A DNA stretch of 60,683 nt from Candidatus Vagococcus giribetii (GTDB lineage: Bacteria > Bacillota > Bacilli > Lactobacillales > Vagococcaceae): NCBI RefSeq assembly GCF_017316185.1, contig NZ_JAFLVX010000004.1, positions 1-60,683 of the forward strand. Reading direction: 5' to 3'. This document shows, one piece after another, positions 47,884 through 57,602 of this stretch. Under the pieces are notes generated by a model, which saw nothing but the letters and a program-made list of their open reading frames with translations, searched no databases and had not been told where the DNA came from. Position 1 is the first letter of the stretch. Each line of letters opens with the position of its first letter. Both the position numbers and the translations under genes were made by a program.

Positions 47884-48849
47884 TTATTTGTTTGAACGTT
47901 TCTTTTTACGTTTTTTAGAGCTTGATGAACCACTACTTGATCTATGTTTTTTATGACGACTAGATGATGGTTTCTTTTGTAACTCTGCCTCAATCAATTT
48001 ATCCAAATCAAGTTCATCAGATGATAATTCTTCTAAACTCTCTGATAAAGTTGGATTGCTGTCTTCTTTACCGGTATCTTTCAACGATGCGTACAAATCT
48101 TCTTCAAAATCATCATCTAAGTCACGACGACGTTTGCCTTTACTCTTAGAATGACGTTTTTTACGACTTGCTCGTTTAGCTTCTTCTTTTTCTAATTTTT
48201 TCTTATACCAGAAATAGCCACCAATAGCTGAACCAAGAACAGCTATTACACCTAATAGAGTCCATAACCAAATTAAACTTCTCTTTTCAGTTTTTTCTGC
48301 CTCTGGGTTATAACTTTCTGACGAAATACTAGCTACTTCTTTAGAAGATGATTCTGTGGTTGACGATTCTTTCGTACTACTTTCAGTTGTACTTGATTCT
48401 TTACTCTCTTTTTCTGAAGAGTCTTTTTTATCTGAGTCTTTTGATTCCTCATCTTTTTTCTTTTCTGAGGAATTGCTTGAAGAATTACTTGATGACTGAC
48501 CACTAGCTTCACTAGATTCTTCTGTTTCAATCGTATTTTTTTCAAAATTAAAACGTAAATCAGTTGATGTGTCACCTTCAGCATCAAGCATCAAAACTGT
48601 TGATACTTTCAAGCCTTTTGGTACAGGCATTTCAAACTCACCTTTGTCATCAGCAACAATGCTACCTGCTAGGTCATTGATGTACACATTGGCGTTTGGC
48701 TTAGTCTTTCCATAAAGAACACTTTTACCTTCGTCATAACGTAGGTCATACAGTAATTGCCCATCCTCGGCAAATCCAATACTCGGTGATAAGGATAAAA
48801 ATAGCATCATTAATCCTAATATCGATAGTCGTTTCATTCTTTTCTTCAT
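47884..48849 (-). CDS. Signal-peptide membrane protein with Ser-rich stalk and strongly basic cytosolic tail
   Basis: Protein of 321 residues. Signal peptide (about 1-27, ending IGFAED), a small beta domain (about 28-105, ANVYINDLAGSIVADDKGEFEMPV, Ig-like), a low-complexity Ser/Lys/Glu/Thr stalk (about 110-185), one membrane helix (about 193-213), then a cytosolic tail with a basic stretch (RASRKKRHSKSKGKRRR), an acidic Asp/Glu/Leu part and a Lys/Ser-rich end. I do not recognise the family. It links the cell surface to something charged inside, perhaps nucleic acid or ribosomes (inference). AGAGGTAA precedes the ATG. Confidence 0.75.
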   Translation of the reverse strand: MKKRMKRLSILGLMMLFLSLSPSIGFAEDGQLLYDLRYDEGKSVLYGKTKPNANVYINDLAGSIVADDKGEFEMPVPKGLKVSTVLMLDAEGDTSTDLRFNFEKNTIETEESSEASGQSSSNSSSNSSEKKKDEESKDSDKKDSSEKESKESSTTESSTKESSTTESSSKEVASISSESYNPEAEKTEKRSLIWLWTLLGVIAVLGSAIGGYFWYKKKLEKEEAKRASRKKRHSKSKGKRRRDLDDDFEEDLYASLKDTGKEDSNPTLSESLEELSSDELDLDKLIEAELQKKPSSSRHKKHRSSSGSSSSKKRKKKRSNK

Positions 48850-48871
48850 ATAGTTACCTCTATTTTCTGTT

Positions 48872-49627
48872 TTAAGTTGTGACGATTAAGCCAACAGGAC
48901 AATGATCACTACCAAGAACATCTTTTAAAATAAACGCGTCTTCCATTTTAGGTGCCAGTGCTTCTGATACACAAAAATAATCAATTCTCCAACCAGCATT
49001 GTTTTGTCTGGCATTAAAACGATAACTCCACCATGAATAAGCTCCTTCTAATTCAGGATAGAAATAGCGGAAACTATCCACAAAACCATTATCTAATAAA
49101 TGAGTGAACGCCGCGCGCTCTTGATCAGAGAAACCAGGATTCTTTCGATTAGTCTTCCAGTTTTTCAAATCAATGTTTTGGTGAGCCACATTTAAATCCC
49201 CACAAAGAACAACGGGTTTTGTTTTTTCTAACATTTTTAAATAGACTAAAAAATCTTCTTCCCATTTCAATCGATAGTCTAATCGTTTTAACTCTGCTTG
49301 AGAATTTGGTGTGTAACAAGTAATCAGATAAAAATCCTTGTATTCAGCTGTAATCACACGACCTTCTTGATCATGTTCTTCTATGCCAATACCATAAGTC
49401 ACACTTAAAGCTTCTTCTTTACTAAAAATAGCCGTACCTGAGTAACCTTTTTTCTCAGCGTAATTCCAATACTGATGATACCCCTCTAACTCTAAATCAA
49501 TTTGACCTTCTTGTAATTTTGTTTCTTGCAAACAAAACACATCTGCGTCAATTTCATTAAAAATGTCTAAAAAGCCTTTTTTAACAACAGCTCTTAGTCC
49601 ATTTACGTTCCAAGAAATTAATTTCAA
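48872..49627 (-). CDS. exoA: Exodeoxyribonuclease III / AP endonuclease (ExoA/XthA)
   Basis: Base-excision repair enzyme of 251 residues cutting at abasic sites. EEP-fold motifs: [26 protein letters not shown] (metal Glu), [12 protein letters not shown] (Asp, Asn), [10 protein letters not shown] and [10 protein letters not shown] (Asp-His). The length fits ExoA of Gram-positives. It is distinct in role from the EEP phosphatase mapP in the same window. Confidence 0.95.
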   Translation of the reverse strand: MKLISWNVNGLRAVVKKGFLDIFNEIDADVFCLQETKLQEGQIDLELEGYHQYWNYAEKKGYSGTAIFSKEEALSVTYGIGIEEHDQEGRVITAEYKDFYLITCYTPNSQAELKRLDYRLKWEEDFLVYLKMLEKTKPVVLCGDLNVAHQNIDLKNWKTNRKNPGFSDQERAAFTHLLDNGFVDSFRYFYPELEGAYSWWSYRFNARQNNAGWRIDYFCVSEALAPKMEDAFILKDVLGSDHCPVGLIVTT

Positions 49628-49817
49628 TGATGTATCCTCCTACCTATCGCTTCTACTGTTACTATACATTCTAACACAGAAACTCTTGTTCAAAAATATT
49701 AAATCTACTTAAAAAGTATGACCACTTTATTATATTTAGATAACAATAGCCTATTAGTCTAAAAATATGATAGAATAGGCGCGATAGACTTTATGTAGGG
49801 ATGAGAGGAAATTCTAA

Positions 49818-50720
49818 ATGAACATCGAAAAAATAAAAACTGACTTAAATACCATTAAATTACTATTCAACGAACCATTGTCACACGTTACCTATACAAA
49901 AACTGGTGGCCCAGCTGATTGCCTATTGTTTCCTAAATCAGTTGAAGAAGTTAAACAAATTGTCGACTATTGTAACCAAGAAGGAATTGAATGGCTCTGT
50001 CTTGGAAATGCTAGTAACTTAATCGTACGTGACGGTGGAATTGCTGGCTTTGTTATTATGCTAGAAGACCTAAATGAAATTACAGTCAATGAAACAACTT
50101 TAGTCGCTGACGCTGGGGCTAAGTTAATTGAAGTAACTCATGTTGCTAGAGATTATACCCTAACTGGCTTAGAATTCGCTTGTGGTATTCCTGGTAGCAT
50201 TGGTGGAGCTGCTTATATGAACGCAGGTGCTTATGGTGGTGAATTAGTTGATGTCTTTGAATCAGCAACCATTTTACTAGCAGATGGTTCTATCCAAACA
50301 TTCACTAAAGAAGATATGCAGTTTTCATACCGCCATAGTGTGCTACAAGAAACAAAAGGCATTGTGCTTAATGTTACCTTCGCTCTTAAAAAAGGTGAAT
50401 TAGCTACTATCCAAGAAAGAATGAATGAATTAACCTTCCTAAGAGAAAGCAAACAACCTTTAGAATACCCATCATGTGGTAGTGTGTTCAAACGTCCTGT
50501 TGGGCATTTCACTGGTAAGTTGATTCAAGATGCTGGTCTTCAAGGTCTTAAATGGGGTGGCGCTCAGATTTCTGAAAAACACGCCGGCTTTATTGTTAAT
50601 ATTGATCAAGCCACAGCAACTGATTACGTAGAACTTATTAAGCATATCCAACAAACTATTTTAGAAAAATTTGATGTGGTTTTAGAAACAGAAGTCCGTA
50701 TTATTGGGCGTGAGAAGTAA
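49818..50720 (+). CDS. murB: UDP-N-acetylenolpyruvoylglucosamine reductase
   Basis: FAD enzyme of 300 residues that makes UDP-MurNAc for peptidoglycan. FAD-binding parts: YTKTGGPADCLLFPKS, WLCLGNASNLIVRDGG, GIPGSIGGAAYMNAGAYGGE; the catalytic Ser is in PSCGSVFKRPVG. The length fits type II MurB. GAGAGG precedes the ATG. It is monocistronic, ended by a strong terminator. Confidence 0.97.
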   Translation: MNIEKIKTDLNTIKLLFNEPLSHVTYTKTGGPADCLLFPKSVEEVKQIVDYCNQEGIEWLCLGNASNLIVRDGGIAGFVIMLEDLNEITVNETTLVADAGAKLIEVTHVARDYTLTGLEFACGIPGSIGGAAYMNAGAYGGELVDVFESATILLADGSIQTFTKEDMQFSYRHSVLQETKGIVLNVTFALKKGELATIQERMNELTFLRESKQPLEYPSCGSVFKRPVGHFTGKLIQDAGLQGLKWGGAQISEKHAGFIVNIDQATATDYVELIKHIQQTILEKFDVVLETEVRIIGREK

Positions 50721-50730
50721 AGTAAACCAT

Positions 50731-50766
50731 AAAAAACGCAAGTCCTATTTCGGGCTTGCGTTTTTT
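50731..50766. terminator. Bidirectional terminator after murB
   Basis: AAAAAACGCAAGTCC with GGGCTTGCGTTTTTT (one mismatch) and a short loop. It serves murB and the folT-like gene. Confidence 0.93.
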
Positions 50767-50786
50767 GCTTTGAAACAAATAACATC

Positions 50787-51308
50787 TTAAATATGATTTT
50801 TTCTCAATAGGTTCAATGGCATTACATTAGCAAAAGAATAAATTATTATTATTTGAATAGGCATTGTAACGATTGCTTTAATGATTCTAGGCAACCAGAT
50901 AACACTACTTGTTAGTGGTACTTGATACATGACTGCTAACCAAATAGGAGTCATACACAAACTAATTAAACCAGTCACACATACGGTTGAGGCACAAATA
51001 TTCTTTAACGTCACCTTTTTTCCATAGAAAAAATAACCATAAATAAGCCCTTCAATCACTTTATTTAATGTAAAACCGATAAAGAAAGGCGCTTTAGCAA
51101 ACATCGTATTCCCAATAACATCTGCCACAACTAGGCCCATACCTGTCCAAAAAGGACCAAATAATAACCCCATCATCATTTTAGGAATAAACTCTAATGT
51201 TAATTTTAAAAATTGTGTCTCGATAGACAAAATATTTGAGAGTACAACAACTAAAGCGATCAATAAACTCATCATTGTTAATTGTTTTGTGCTAATTTTC
51301 CTTTTCAC
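50787..51308 (-). CDS. folT: ECF transporter S component, FolT-like folate uptake
   Basis: Membrane protein of 173 residues with six helices, binding the vitamin for an energy-coupling-factor importer whose ATPases and T component lie elsewhere. The N-terminus MKRKISTKQLTMMSLLIALV and the Arg/Lys pattern fit FolT. It overlaps the formate channel gene by 4 bases (ATGA). Supply of tetrahydrofolate to the formimino-folate enzymes next door supports the folate assignment. Confidence 0.82.
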   Translation of the reverse strand: MKRKISTKQLTMMSLLIALVVVLSNILSIETQFLKLTLEFIPKMMMGLLFGPFWTGMGLVVADVIGNTMFAKAPFFIGFTLNKVIEGLIYGYFFYGKKVTLKNICASTVCVTGLISLCMTPIWLAVMYQVPLTSSVIWLPRIIKAIVTMPIQIIIIYSFANVMPLNLLRKNHI

Positions 51309-52177
51309 TTTAACACCTCTTTTTTTGCCATAGTTCTCTTTTTATAAACAAACCAATAGATTAACGCTACAAACACCGTGCCACCGATAATATTTCCTAT
51401 TGTCACAGGTAGTAAATTCCTTAGAAAAAAGGATTGCCAATTAAGTGAATCAAGCGTGTCTTTTGACACTCCTAGGCTCAATGCTTTTTCGTAATAGCTT
51501 GATTGTTGTTTCGCTAATATCCCTACTGGAATATAGTACATATTTGCAATACTATGCTCAAATCCTGATGTGATAAACAACCAAATCGGGAAAAAAATAG
51601 CCACTATTTTTCCTGTCATGTCTAGTGCACCATACGCTAACCAAACAGCTAAACAGACCAACCAATTACACATAATCCCTAAGACGATTCCTTGTAAAAA
51701 GGATAACTTAACTTTACCAATAGCTATTTTTATTGTCATGGCTCCAAGTAAATTCTCACTACTTGATAACTGACCGGATTCAATAATAAGAAATACTATA
51801 AATAAAGAACCTAATAAATTGCCTAGATAAACAACCAACCAATTACGACACATTTCAACCCACGTCACTTTTTTATCTAGCACACTTAAGAGAATCAACG
51901 TATTTCCTGTAAATAATTCTCCTCCTGCTAAGACTACTAACATTAACCCTGTACCAAAAATAGCTCCTGCTAATGCTTTTCCTAACCCATAGCTTTCTGA
52001 TTGTGCTAACAGATTATATGCCGCCATATTAGATCCTTCCGATGCAAAAGCAATGAAAGCTCCTGCTAAAAAACCTAATACTAACAAATGAATAACTGGT
52101 GTCTTCACTTTTTTTATTCCAATTTCAATCGTCTTTTCTGCTATTTCTGAAGGTATCAAATAGTTTTTTTCTTTCAT
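51305..52177 (-). CDS. Formate/nitrite transporter (FNT) family channel
   Basis: Membrane channel of 290 residues with six helices. FNT features: LLVLGFLAGAFIAFASEGSN, GGELFTGNTLIL (the family's conserved loop) and GFEHSIANMYYIP with the central His of the pore. Pairing with formate-tetrahydrofolate ligase suggests export of formate made by reverse Fhs action (inference). It follows a terminator after fhs; I see no separate promoter, so part of the fhs transcript may read through. Confidence 0.9.
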   Translation of the reverse strand: MKEKNYLIPSEIAEKTIEIGIKKVKTPVIHLLVLGFLAGAFIAFASEGSNMAAYNLLAQSESYGLGKALAGAIFGTGLMLVVLAGGELFTGNTLILLSVLDKKVTWVEMCRNWLVVYLGNLLGSLFIVFLIIESGQLSSSENLLGAMTIKIAIGKVKLSFLQGIVLGIMCNWLVCLAVWLAYGALDMTGKIVAIFFPIWLFITSGFEHSIANMYYIPVGILAKQQSSYYEKALSLGVSKDTLDSLNWQSFFLRNLLPVTIGNIIGGTVFVALIYWFVYKKRTMAKKEVLK

Positions 52178-52196
52178 TTTCCCCTCGTCTTCTCAA

Positions 52197-52237
52197 AAAG
52201 AGACAGATTAATAAACATGCTTATTCTCTGCCTCTTT
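52197..52237 (-). terminator. Terminator between fhs and the formate channel
   Basis: On the minus strand AAGAGGCAGA pairs with TCTGTCTCTT (one mismatch), then TTTTTG. It would lower expression of the channel and folT relative to fhs. Confidence 0.7.
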
Positions 52238-52252
52238 CTTTTTATTCTTTTT

Positions 52253-53923
52253 TTATGACAAACCGATAATTTCTCCGTTGCTTGTGTAATCCATTCCACA
52301 AGCTGCTGGAATTTTAGGTAACCCAGGCATGGTCATGATTTGTCCTGTAATAGCAACAATAAAGCCAGCACCTGCTGAAACCTTAACCTCCCTAACAGTG
52401 ATTCTAAAATTATTTGGTGCTCCCAAAAGACTCGGATCATCAGAAAATGAATACTGCGTTTTAGCCATACAAATAGGCATTTTATCTAAGTGATGATTTT
52501 CTAAATTCTTAATTTGTTTTCTCGCCGCAGTTGTAAAGTCAACACCCTCGGCTCCGTAAATCTCTTTAGCAATACAGTTAATCTTTTCTTCAATCCTATT
52601 GTCCGATTCGTAAAGTGGAGTGAAGTGACTAATTTCATTTTCACACATATCCACTATTTTTTCTGCTAGTTCAATACTTCCTTCTCCACCTTTAGTAAAT
52701 ACTTCTGTTAAAATAACCTCTGCTCCATAGGTGAGACAAGTCTCACGAAGAAGCTCAATCTCTGCTTCTGTATCAGATGGAAAACGATTGATTGATACAA
52801 CCACCGGTACGCCAAATTTAGCCATATTACTTAAATGACGTTCTAAATTACTCATCCCTTGGCTTAAGCTACTTAAGTTTTCTTCATTCAATTCATTTTT
52901 ATTCGTTCCTCCATGCATTTTCAATGCACGTATAGTCGCTACAAGAACAACCGCAGATGGAGATAATTCTCCGAATCGGCATTTAATATCAAAGAATTTC
53001 TCAGCTCCTAAATCTCCCCCAAAGCCTGCTTCTGTGATGACATAATCGGATAGCTTAAGTGCCATTTTAGTCGCCATAATAGAATTACAGCCATGAGCTA
53101 TGTTAGCAAATGGACCACCGTGAATTAAGGCTGGTGTGTTTTCAATTGTTTGAACTAGATTTGGCTTGATAGCTTCTTTTAATAGTAACGTCATCGCCCC
53201 AGTGGCGTTTAAATCTGCCGCAGTTATCACATTTCCCTCATAGCTATACGCCACTACCATTCTAGCTATCCTTGCCTTTAAATCTTCTAAAGAGGTTGCT
53301 AAACAAAGTACCGCCATTATTTCTGATGCAACAGTAATATCAAAACCAGATTCTCGAGTAAATCCATCTGCTTTTGAGCCTAAGCCAATCACATTCTTTC
53401 TAAGCGCTCGATCATTCATGTCTAAAACACGCTTCCACACAATTTGTTTTGGATCAATTTGCAACTCATTTCCTTGATGCAGATGATTATCTAGCATAGC
53501 CGCTAACAAATTATGAGCTGATGTAATCGCATGAAAATCACCTGTAAAATGTAAATTAATGTCATCCATTGGTACAACTTGAGCATAACCTCCTCCAGCA
53601 GCACCTCCTTTAATACCAAAACAAGGTCCTAGTGATGGTTCTCTAATAGCTGTAATAGCTTTCTTACCTATCCTATTCAATCCCATGGACAAACCTACAT
53701 TGACGGTTGTTTTCCCTTCTCCAGCTGGAGTTGGATTGATAGCTGTTACAAGGACAAGATGCCCGTCCTGTTTCTTTTTTAAACGCTCTAAAACGTCTAA
53801 AGATAACTTTCCTTTATAATTTCCATATAACTCAACCTCATCTTCTAACAAATCTAAGTGATTTGCTATTTCTTTAATAGGTTTCATTACAGCTGCTTGT
53901 GCAATTTGTGCATCTGTCTTCAT
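52253..53923 (-). CDS. fhs: Formate-tetrahydrofolate ligase
   Basis: Enzyme of 556 residues joining formate to tetrahydrofolate with ATP, or running in reverse to make ATP. The P-loop is [20 protein letters not shown]; further motifs are [24 protein letters not shown]-type and [12 protein letters not shown]. It lies 26 bases after fchA on the same strand. In this context reverse operation (10-formyl-THF to formate plus ATP) is more likely than biosynthesis (inference). Confidence 0.96.
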   Translation of the reverse strand: MKTDAQIAQAAVMKPIKEIANHLDLLEDEVELYGNYKGKLSLDVLERLKKKQDGHLVLVTAINPTPAGEGKTTVNVGLSMGLNRIGKKAITAIREPSLGPCFGIKGGAAGGGYAQVVPMDDINLHFTGDFHAITSAHNLLAAMLDNHLHQGNELQIDPKQIVWKRVLDMNDRALRKNVIGLGSKADGFTRESGFDITVASEIMAVLCLATSLEDLKARIARMVVAYSYEGNVITAADLNATGAMTLLLKEAIKPNLVQTIENTPALIHGGPFANIAHGCNSIMATKMALKLSDYVITEAGFGGDLGAEKFFDIKCRFGELSPSAVVLVATIRALKMHGGTNKNELNEENLSSLSQGMSNLERHLSNMAKFGVPVVVSINRFPSDTEAEIELLRETCLTYGAEVILTEVFTKGGEGSIELAEKIVDMCENEISHFTPLYESDNRIEEKINCIAKEIYGAEGVDFTTAARKQIKNLENHHLDKMPICMAKTQYSFSDDPSLLGAPNNFRITVREVKVSAGAGFIVAITGQIMTMPGLPKIPAACGMDYTSNGEIIGLS

Positions 53924-53949
53924 TTATTAATAACCCCTTTTTTCAATAG

Positions 53950-54576
53950 TTAAACAATTTCTAAAATTGCTGTGTAGATTTTTTCTGCTAGGTGAGTCCC
54001 ATCTGTTAACAACTTTTGCCCTTCTTCTTTAATGTCATTGACAAAAGATTCATCTTTAACCCCTGACAAATTGATCAGAACATTTAGCCAAGCTCCTTTT
54101 AAACATGTATCTAAGTTCAGTGCTGAAACACCTAAGTCGCTAGCGGCATTAATATTTGATTTACCTATTCCTTTTTCAGTTGCTACTAATCCTTGATAGG
54201 CCAACTTCATAATATCCAATGGTACAAGAGTTGCATTTTTTAATGCCATTTGCATGGCTTCTTTTCGTTTTAACAAATCTTCATCTGTTTCTTTAGGTAG
54301 TTTAAACACGGCAGAAACACCATTAAAAGCTTCTGTATCTCGATCAATACAAGCTAATAGTTGTTGATTAATTTTTTTTATCTCATTCAATAATTCTTTG
54401 TTTGCACTGTCATACTCTAAATATTTTTTCTTGCCAATAGTTAATTCAGCAACCATCATTGTTAAAGCGGACCCGACTGCTCCAGCTAATGCAGATGCCG
54501 AGCCTCCACCTGGTGCTGGGGCATCTGATCCTAAAGTAGCAATAAAGGTATTAATATCCATTTCTACTAATTTCAT
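53950..54576 (-). CDS. fchA: Formimidoyltetrahydrofolate cyclodeaminase
   Basis: Helical enzyme of about 208 residues converting 5-formimino-THF into 5,10-methenyl-THF and ammonia. The N-terminal motif LGSDAPAPGGGSASALAGAVG is diagnostic. The ATG at 54576 was chosen because AAGGAG lies 7 bases before it, while the earlier ATG at 54582 touches the ribosome site. It is first in the fchA-fhs operon and divergent from ftcD, which makes its substrate. Confidence 0.94.
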   Translation of the reverse strand: MKLVEMDINTFIATLGSDAPAPGGGSASALAGAVGSALTMMVAELTIGKKKYLEYDSANKELLNEIKKINQQLLACIDRDTEAFNGVSAVFKLPKETDEDLLKRKEAMQMALKNATLVPLDIMKLAYQGLVATEKGIGKSNINAASDLGVSALNLDTCLKGAWLNVLINLSGVKDESFVNDIKEEGQKLLTDGTHLAEKIYTAILEIV

Positions 54577-54738
54577 ATTCATTCTCCTTGTTTTTTATTC
54601 ATGTCATACAATCGTCACCCAAAAGATAACGAGAAAAAGGTAAAAAGGCAAATTCATAAAATGGCCTTATTATTTGCTTTTGAATACCTCACAAAACCTT
54701 GATATACTTTAATTTCAATTAGTCTGTTTAAAAAATCA

Positions 54739-55040
54739 ATTCAGTTATGAATAATATCCATCTGTTTTTCTTCCTAAACCGGGACATCAGATTTTTTTAT
54801 TCAATAGTGAATAACTTTTAAAAGATGCTTTGCTTATACTAAAATAAAAAATTATTCATTTTAGTATAGAAAATAATATCTAATCAGATGATGACCTCGC
54901 ATTCCTTAATGTATCACCATATTCTCTAGAATTTCCTACTCATTTCTATTCAAAAACGAATAATATTTTTTCTCATCATTAACAATCTATTAGAAAAACA
55001 AGGTCATAATAGCTTTTTCGATATCTATTCAATAATGAAT
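54739..55040. promoter_or_regulatory. Array of four ATTCA-N4-TGAAT operators between fchA and ftcD
   Basis: Four copies of a 14-bp dyad: ATTCAGTTATGAAT (54739-54752), ATTCAATAGTGAAT (54799-54812), ATTCAAAAACGAAT (54948-54961) and ATTCAATAATGAAT (55027-55040). Three match perfectly in the arms and one has a single change. The region is very AT-rich and has no ORF. A weaker copy may lie at 54672-54685. The likely ligand is the Fis-type regulator encoded at 57630-59000. Confidence 0.7.
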
Positions 55041-55062
55041 AATTTTTACCTTCATCTCATTT

Positions 55063-55099
55063 TCAAAGCGTTTACATTTGTTTTTTATTCACCTATTAT
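55063..55099 (+). promoter_or_regulatory. ftcD promoter with a cre-like site
   Basis: TTTACA-17-TATTAT (55071-55076 and 55094-55099), an ordinary sigma-70 promoter. TCAAAGCGTTTACA (55063-55076) matches 13 of 14 positions of the cre consensus and covers the -35. The nearest ATTCA-N4-TGAAT dyad is centred about 73 bp before the expected start point. No sigma-54 promoter is seen. Confidence 0.65.
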
Positions 55100-55181
55100 G
55101 TGGGTGTCACTGAAGAGTTTCTTCATACAATCATTCATATAATACGTCGAATTAAATGAAAACAAATTAGGAGGCAGTGTC

Positions 55182-56123
55182 ATGGAAGAGAAAAAGTATG
55201 TTTTAGCAGTACCAAATTTTAGTGAAGGAGCAGACAAAGAAATTATTGAGGCTGTAGTAGCAGAAGTAAAAAAAGTAGCTGGCGTCACCTTAGTTAGTTA
55301 TGAACCAGAAGCTGATTTTAATAGGACCGTGGTTACTATCATTGGTGAACCACAGCCAATTAAAGAAGCCCTTATAAAAATGGGATCAAAAACAGTGGAA
55401 CTAGTGGATATGAGAAAGCAAAAAGGGACTCATCCTCGTATAGGGGCACAAGATTCCTTACCTATTTTCCCATTAAAAAATATTTCCGTAGAAGAATGTG
55501 TCGCATTAGCTGAAGAAATTGGAAAAGAATATTTTGAAGCCACAAAAGTTCCTGTTTTCTTTGCTGCAGATAACGCTCGAACCGAACAACGTCGTGCTTT
55601 AGCCTACATCAGAAAAGGACAATACGAAGGGTTAAAAGAATTACTTCTTAATATTAAAGATGACCCTGAACGTAGTGAAGAGTATAACAACCGTAAACCT
55701 GATTTAAGTGTTGATGGTTTACTGAGTGAAAAATCAGGTGCTACTATTGTTAGCGCTGAGGCTGAAGGATTAACAGCTTACAACGTCTTTTTAGCAACTG
55801 AAGATCTTTCAATTGCTAAAAAAATTGCTCGTGGTGTCCGTGAACCTTCTGGTGGTTTCTCAACCACTCGTGCCGTTGGCATCAAATTCCCAGAACACAC
55901 AGGGGTAGTTGTTTCAGTTAACATGTTTGATTGTATTAATACACCTATTTATCGCGTCTTTGAATTTGTTAAATCAGAAGCAACACGCTACGGTGTAGCT
56001 GTCACTGGTTCTGAAATTGTTGGACCTGTTAAGCTAGATTATCTTGTCAATTCATTAGAATTCTATCTTGGGTTAGAAGGATTCAATGATTTCCAAATTT
56101 TAGAAACTCATTTAATGAAATAA
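55182..56123 (+). CDS. ftcD: Glutamate formimidoyltransferase
   Basis: Transfers the formimino group from N-formiminoglutamate to tetrahydrofolate, releasing glutamate. The protein has 313 residues, a single-function form (in animals it is fused to the cyclodeaminase). The catalytic His lies in KGTHPRIGAQD; FSEGADKEII at the N-terminus and REPSGGFSTTRAVGIKF are family features. GGAGG precedes the ATG. It is divergent from fchA-fhs and followed by a hairpin and the MFS transporter gene. No hutH, hutU or hutI is in the window. Confidence 0.95.
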   Translation: MEEKKYVLAVPNFSEGADKEIIEAVVAEVKKVAGVTLVSYEPEADFNRTVVTIIGEPQPIKEALIKMGSKTVELVDMRKQKGTHPRIGAQDSLPIFPLKNISVEECVALAEEIGKEYFEATKVPVFFAADNARTEQRRALAYIRKGQYEGLKELLLNIKDDPERSEEYNNRKPDLSVDGLLSEKSGATIVSAEAEGLTAYNVFLATEDLSIAKKIARGVREPSGGFSTTRAVGIKFPEHTGVVVSVNMFDCINTPIYRVFEFVKSEATRYGVAVTGSEIVGPVKLDYLVNSLEFYLGLEGFNDFQILETHLMK

Positions 56124-56131
56124 AGAAACAG

Positions 56132-56166
56132 AGCAATCCCTTCTATTCAATTTAGTTGGGATTGCT
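56132..56166 (+). terminator. Hairpin between ftcD and the MFS gene
   Basis: AGCAATCCC pairs perfectly with GGGATTGCT around a 17-base loop; only a short T/A run follows before the next ribosome site. Probably a partial terminator or stability element. Confidence 0.6.
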
Positions 56167-56188
56167 TTAAAAAGGAGACTATTTCATC

Positions 56189-57574
56189 ATGGATGTAAAA
56201 ACTCAAACACCTTATAAAGGTGATAATAAATTAATCATTGGTATTGTATTCGGCGTTATTTCTTACTGGTTATTTGCTTTATCTATGTCCAATTACATTC
56301 CTGTAATCCAAAATGACTTAAACGTACCCTTTGAAGTTGTCAACTTAGCTATCAGTTTAACTTCTGTTTTTTCTGGGATGTTCATCATTGTTATAGGTGG
56401 CTTTGCAGATAAGTATGGTCATAAAAAAGTCACTAATATCGGATTCATTTTATATATTATCGGATCCTTGTTTTTAGTATTTGCCAATGGCGCTATCATG
56501 TTATTTGTAGGAAGAATTATTCAAGGTTTCTCAGCAGCATCCATTATGCCAGCAACACTTGCTTTAATGAAAACATATTTTCATGGTGCAGAACGACAAA
56601 GAGCCTTAAGCTATTGGTCTATCGGCTCTTGGGGAGGGACAGGGCTTGCACCTATCATTACAGGAGCTATTACAACTTATCTAGGTTGGCGCGCTGTTTT
56701 TGTGGTTTCCATCATTATTGCTATTATGGGTATGTTTCTCATAAAAGATGTCCCTGAAACAGAAGGCTCCACCCAAGACAATAAAAAATTTGATTTACTA
56801 GGGATTTGTTTATTGGTAGTCAGTGTCTTATCCATTAACATTATCATCACTTATGGCGCGAACTTCGGTTGGCTTAGTTGGAAAACCATCTCCTTACTAG
56901 CAGTTTTCATCACTGCAGGTACTTTCTTCTATCAAGTTGAAACCAATAAAGATGGTTTTGTGGATTTAACTCTCTTCAAAAATAAAGCTTTTACTGGTGC
57001 AACAGTTTCCAACTTCCTTCTTAATGCCACTGGCGGAACGATTCTTATTGCCACAACTTATGCTCAAACCTCTCGAAATTTCACTCCTTTTCAATCTGGT
57101 ATGTTAACCCTTGGTTATATGGGTTCAGTTCTTCTAACTATCCGAATTGGCGAAAAAATAGGACAAAAAATCGGAGAAAGAAAGCCTATGATTTGGGGCT
57201 GTCTGGCTACTGCAGTCGGAATCTTCATGATGTCTCTAACATTTATACAAGGCCCACTATATGCAGTTCTAGTGTTTGTCGGTTTCATTTTCTTTGGAAC
57301 AGGAACTGGTATTTATGCAACACCTTCAACAGATACTGTTATGTCTAGTGTTCCATTAGAGAAAGCGGGCGTTGCAGGAGGTATCTATAAAATGGCTAGC
57401 TCAATTGGTTGGGGAATTGGATCAGCAATTTCTGGAGCAGTTTATGACTTAATGCCAAATACGTCGCTATCTGCAATGTTTGGTATGCTAACAAATGTCG
57501 TCTTTTGTATCATAGCAATTGTCTTCATTGCTATGACTGTTCCTAAAGGGATCTTTGATAAACTAGATGCTTAA
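56189..57574 (+). CDS. MFS transporter of the formimino-folate module, 14-helix type
   Basis: Protein of 461 residues with about 14 helices. MFS motif A is GGFADKYGHKKV, and VGRIIQGFSAASIMPATLALM is typical of the DHA2-like group, which mostly exports drugs. Here it lies between ftcD and the regulator gene of a catabolic module, so import of formiminoglutamate or a similar amino acid derivative is more likely (inference). The ribosome site is AAAGGAG. Confidence 0.85.
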   Translation: MDVKTQTPYKGDNKLIIGIVFGVISYWLFALSMSNYIPVIQNDLNVPFEVVNLAISLTSVFSGMFIIVIGGFADKYGHKKVTNIGFILYIIGSLFLVFANGAIMLFVGRIIQGFSAASIMPATLALMKTYFHGAERQRALSYWSIGSWGGTGLAPIITGAITTYLGWRAVFVVSIIIAIMGMFLIKDVPETEGSTQDNKKFDLLGICLLVVSVLSINIIITYGANFGWLSWKTISLLAVFITAGTFFYQVETNKDGFVDLTLFKNKAFTGATVSNFLLNATGGTILIATTYAQTSRNFTPFQSGMLTLGYMGSVLLTIRIGEKIGQKIGERKPMIWGCLATAVGIFMMSLTFIQGPLYAVLVFVGFIFFGTGTGIYATPSTDTVMSSVPLEKAGVAGGIYKMASSIGWGIGSAISGAVYDLMPNTSLSAMFGMLTNVVFCIIAIVFIAMTVPKGIFDKLDA

Positions 57575-57602
57575 TTTATATAAATAACGTATACTTGAAC
57601 TA

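Noticed and set aside
48333-48587. 84-residue Lys/Gln-rich ORF on the minus strand
   Set aside because: Out-of-frame shadow of the low-complexity stalk of the protein at 47884-48849; no ribosome site of its own.
54577-55181. Sigma-54 promoter expected for the AAA-type regulator
   Set aside because: No GG-N10-GC element fits on either strand; a good sigma-70 promoter is present before ftcD.
54577-55181. Tetrahydrofolate riboswitch in front of fchA or ftcD
   Set aside because: The leaders lack the conserved stems I would expect and are almost pure AT with dyads; a covariance search would decide.
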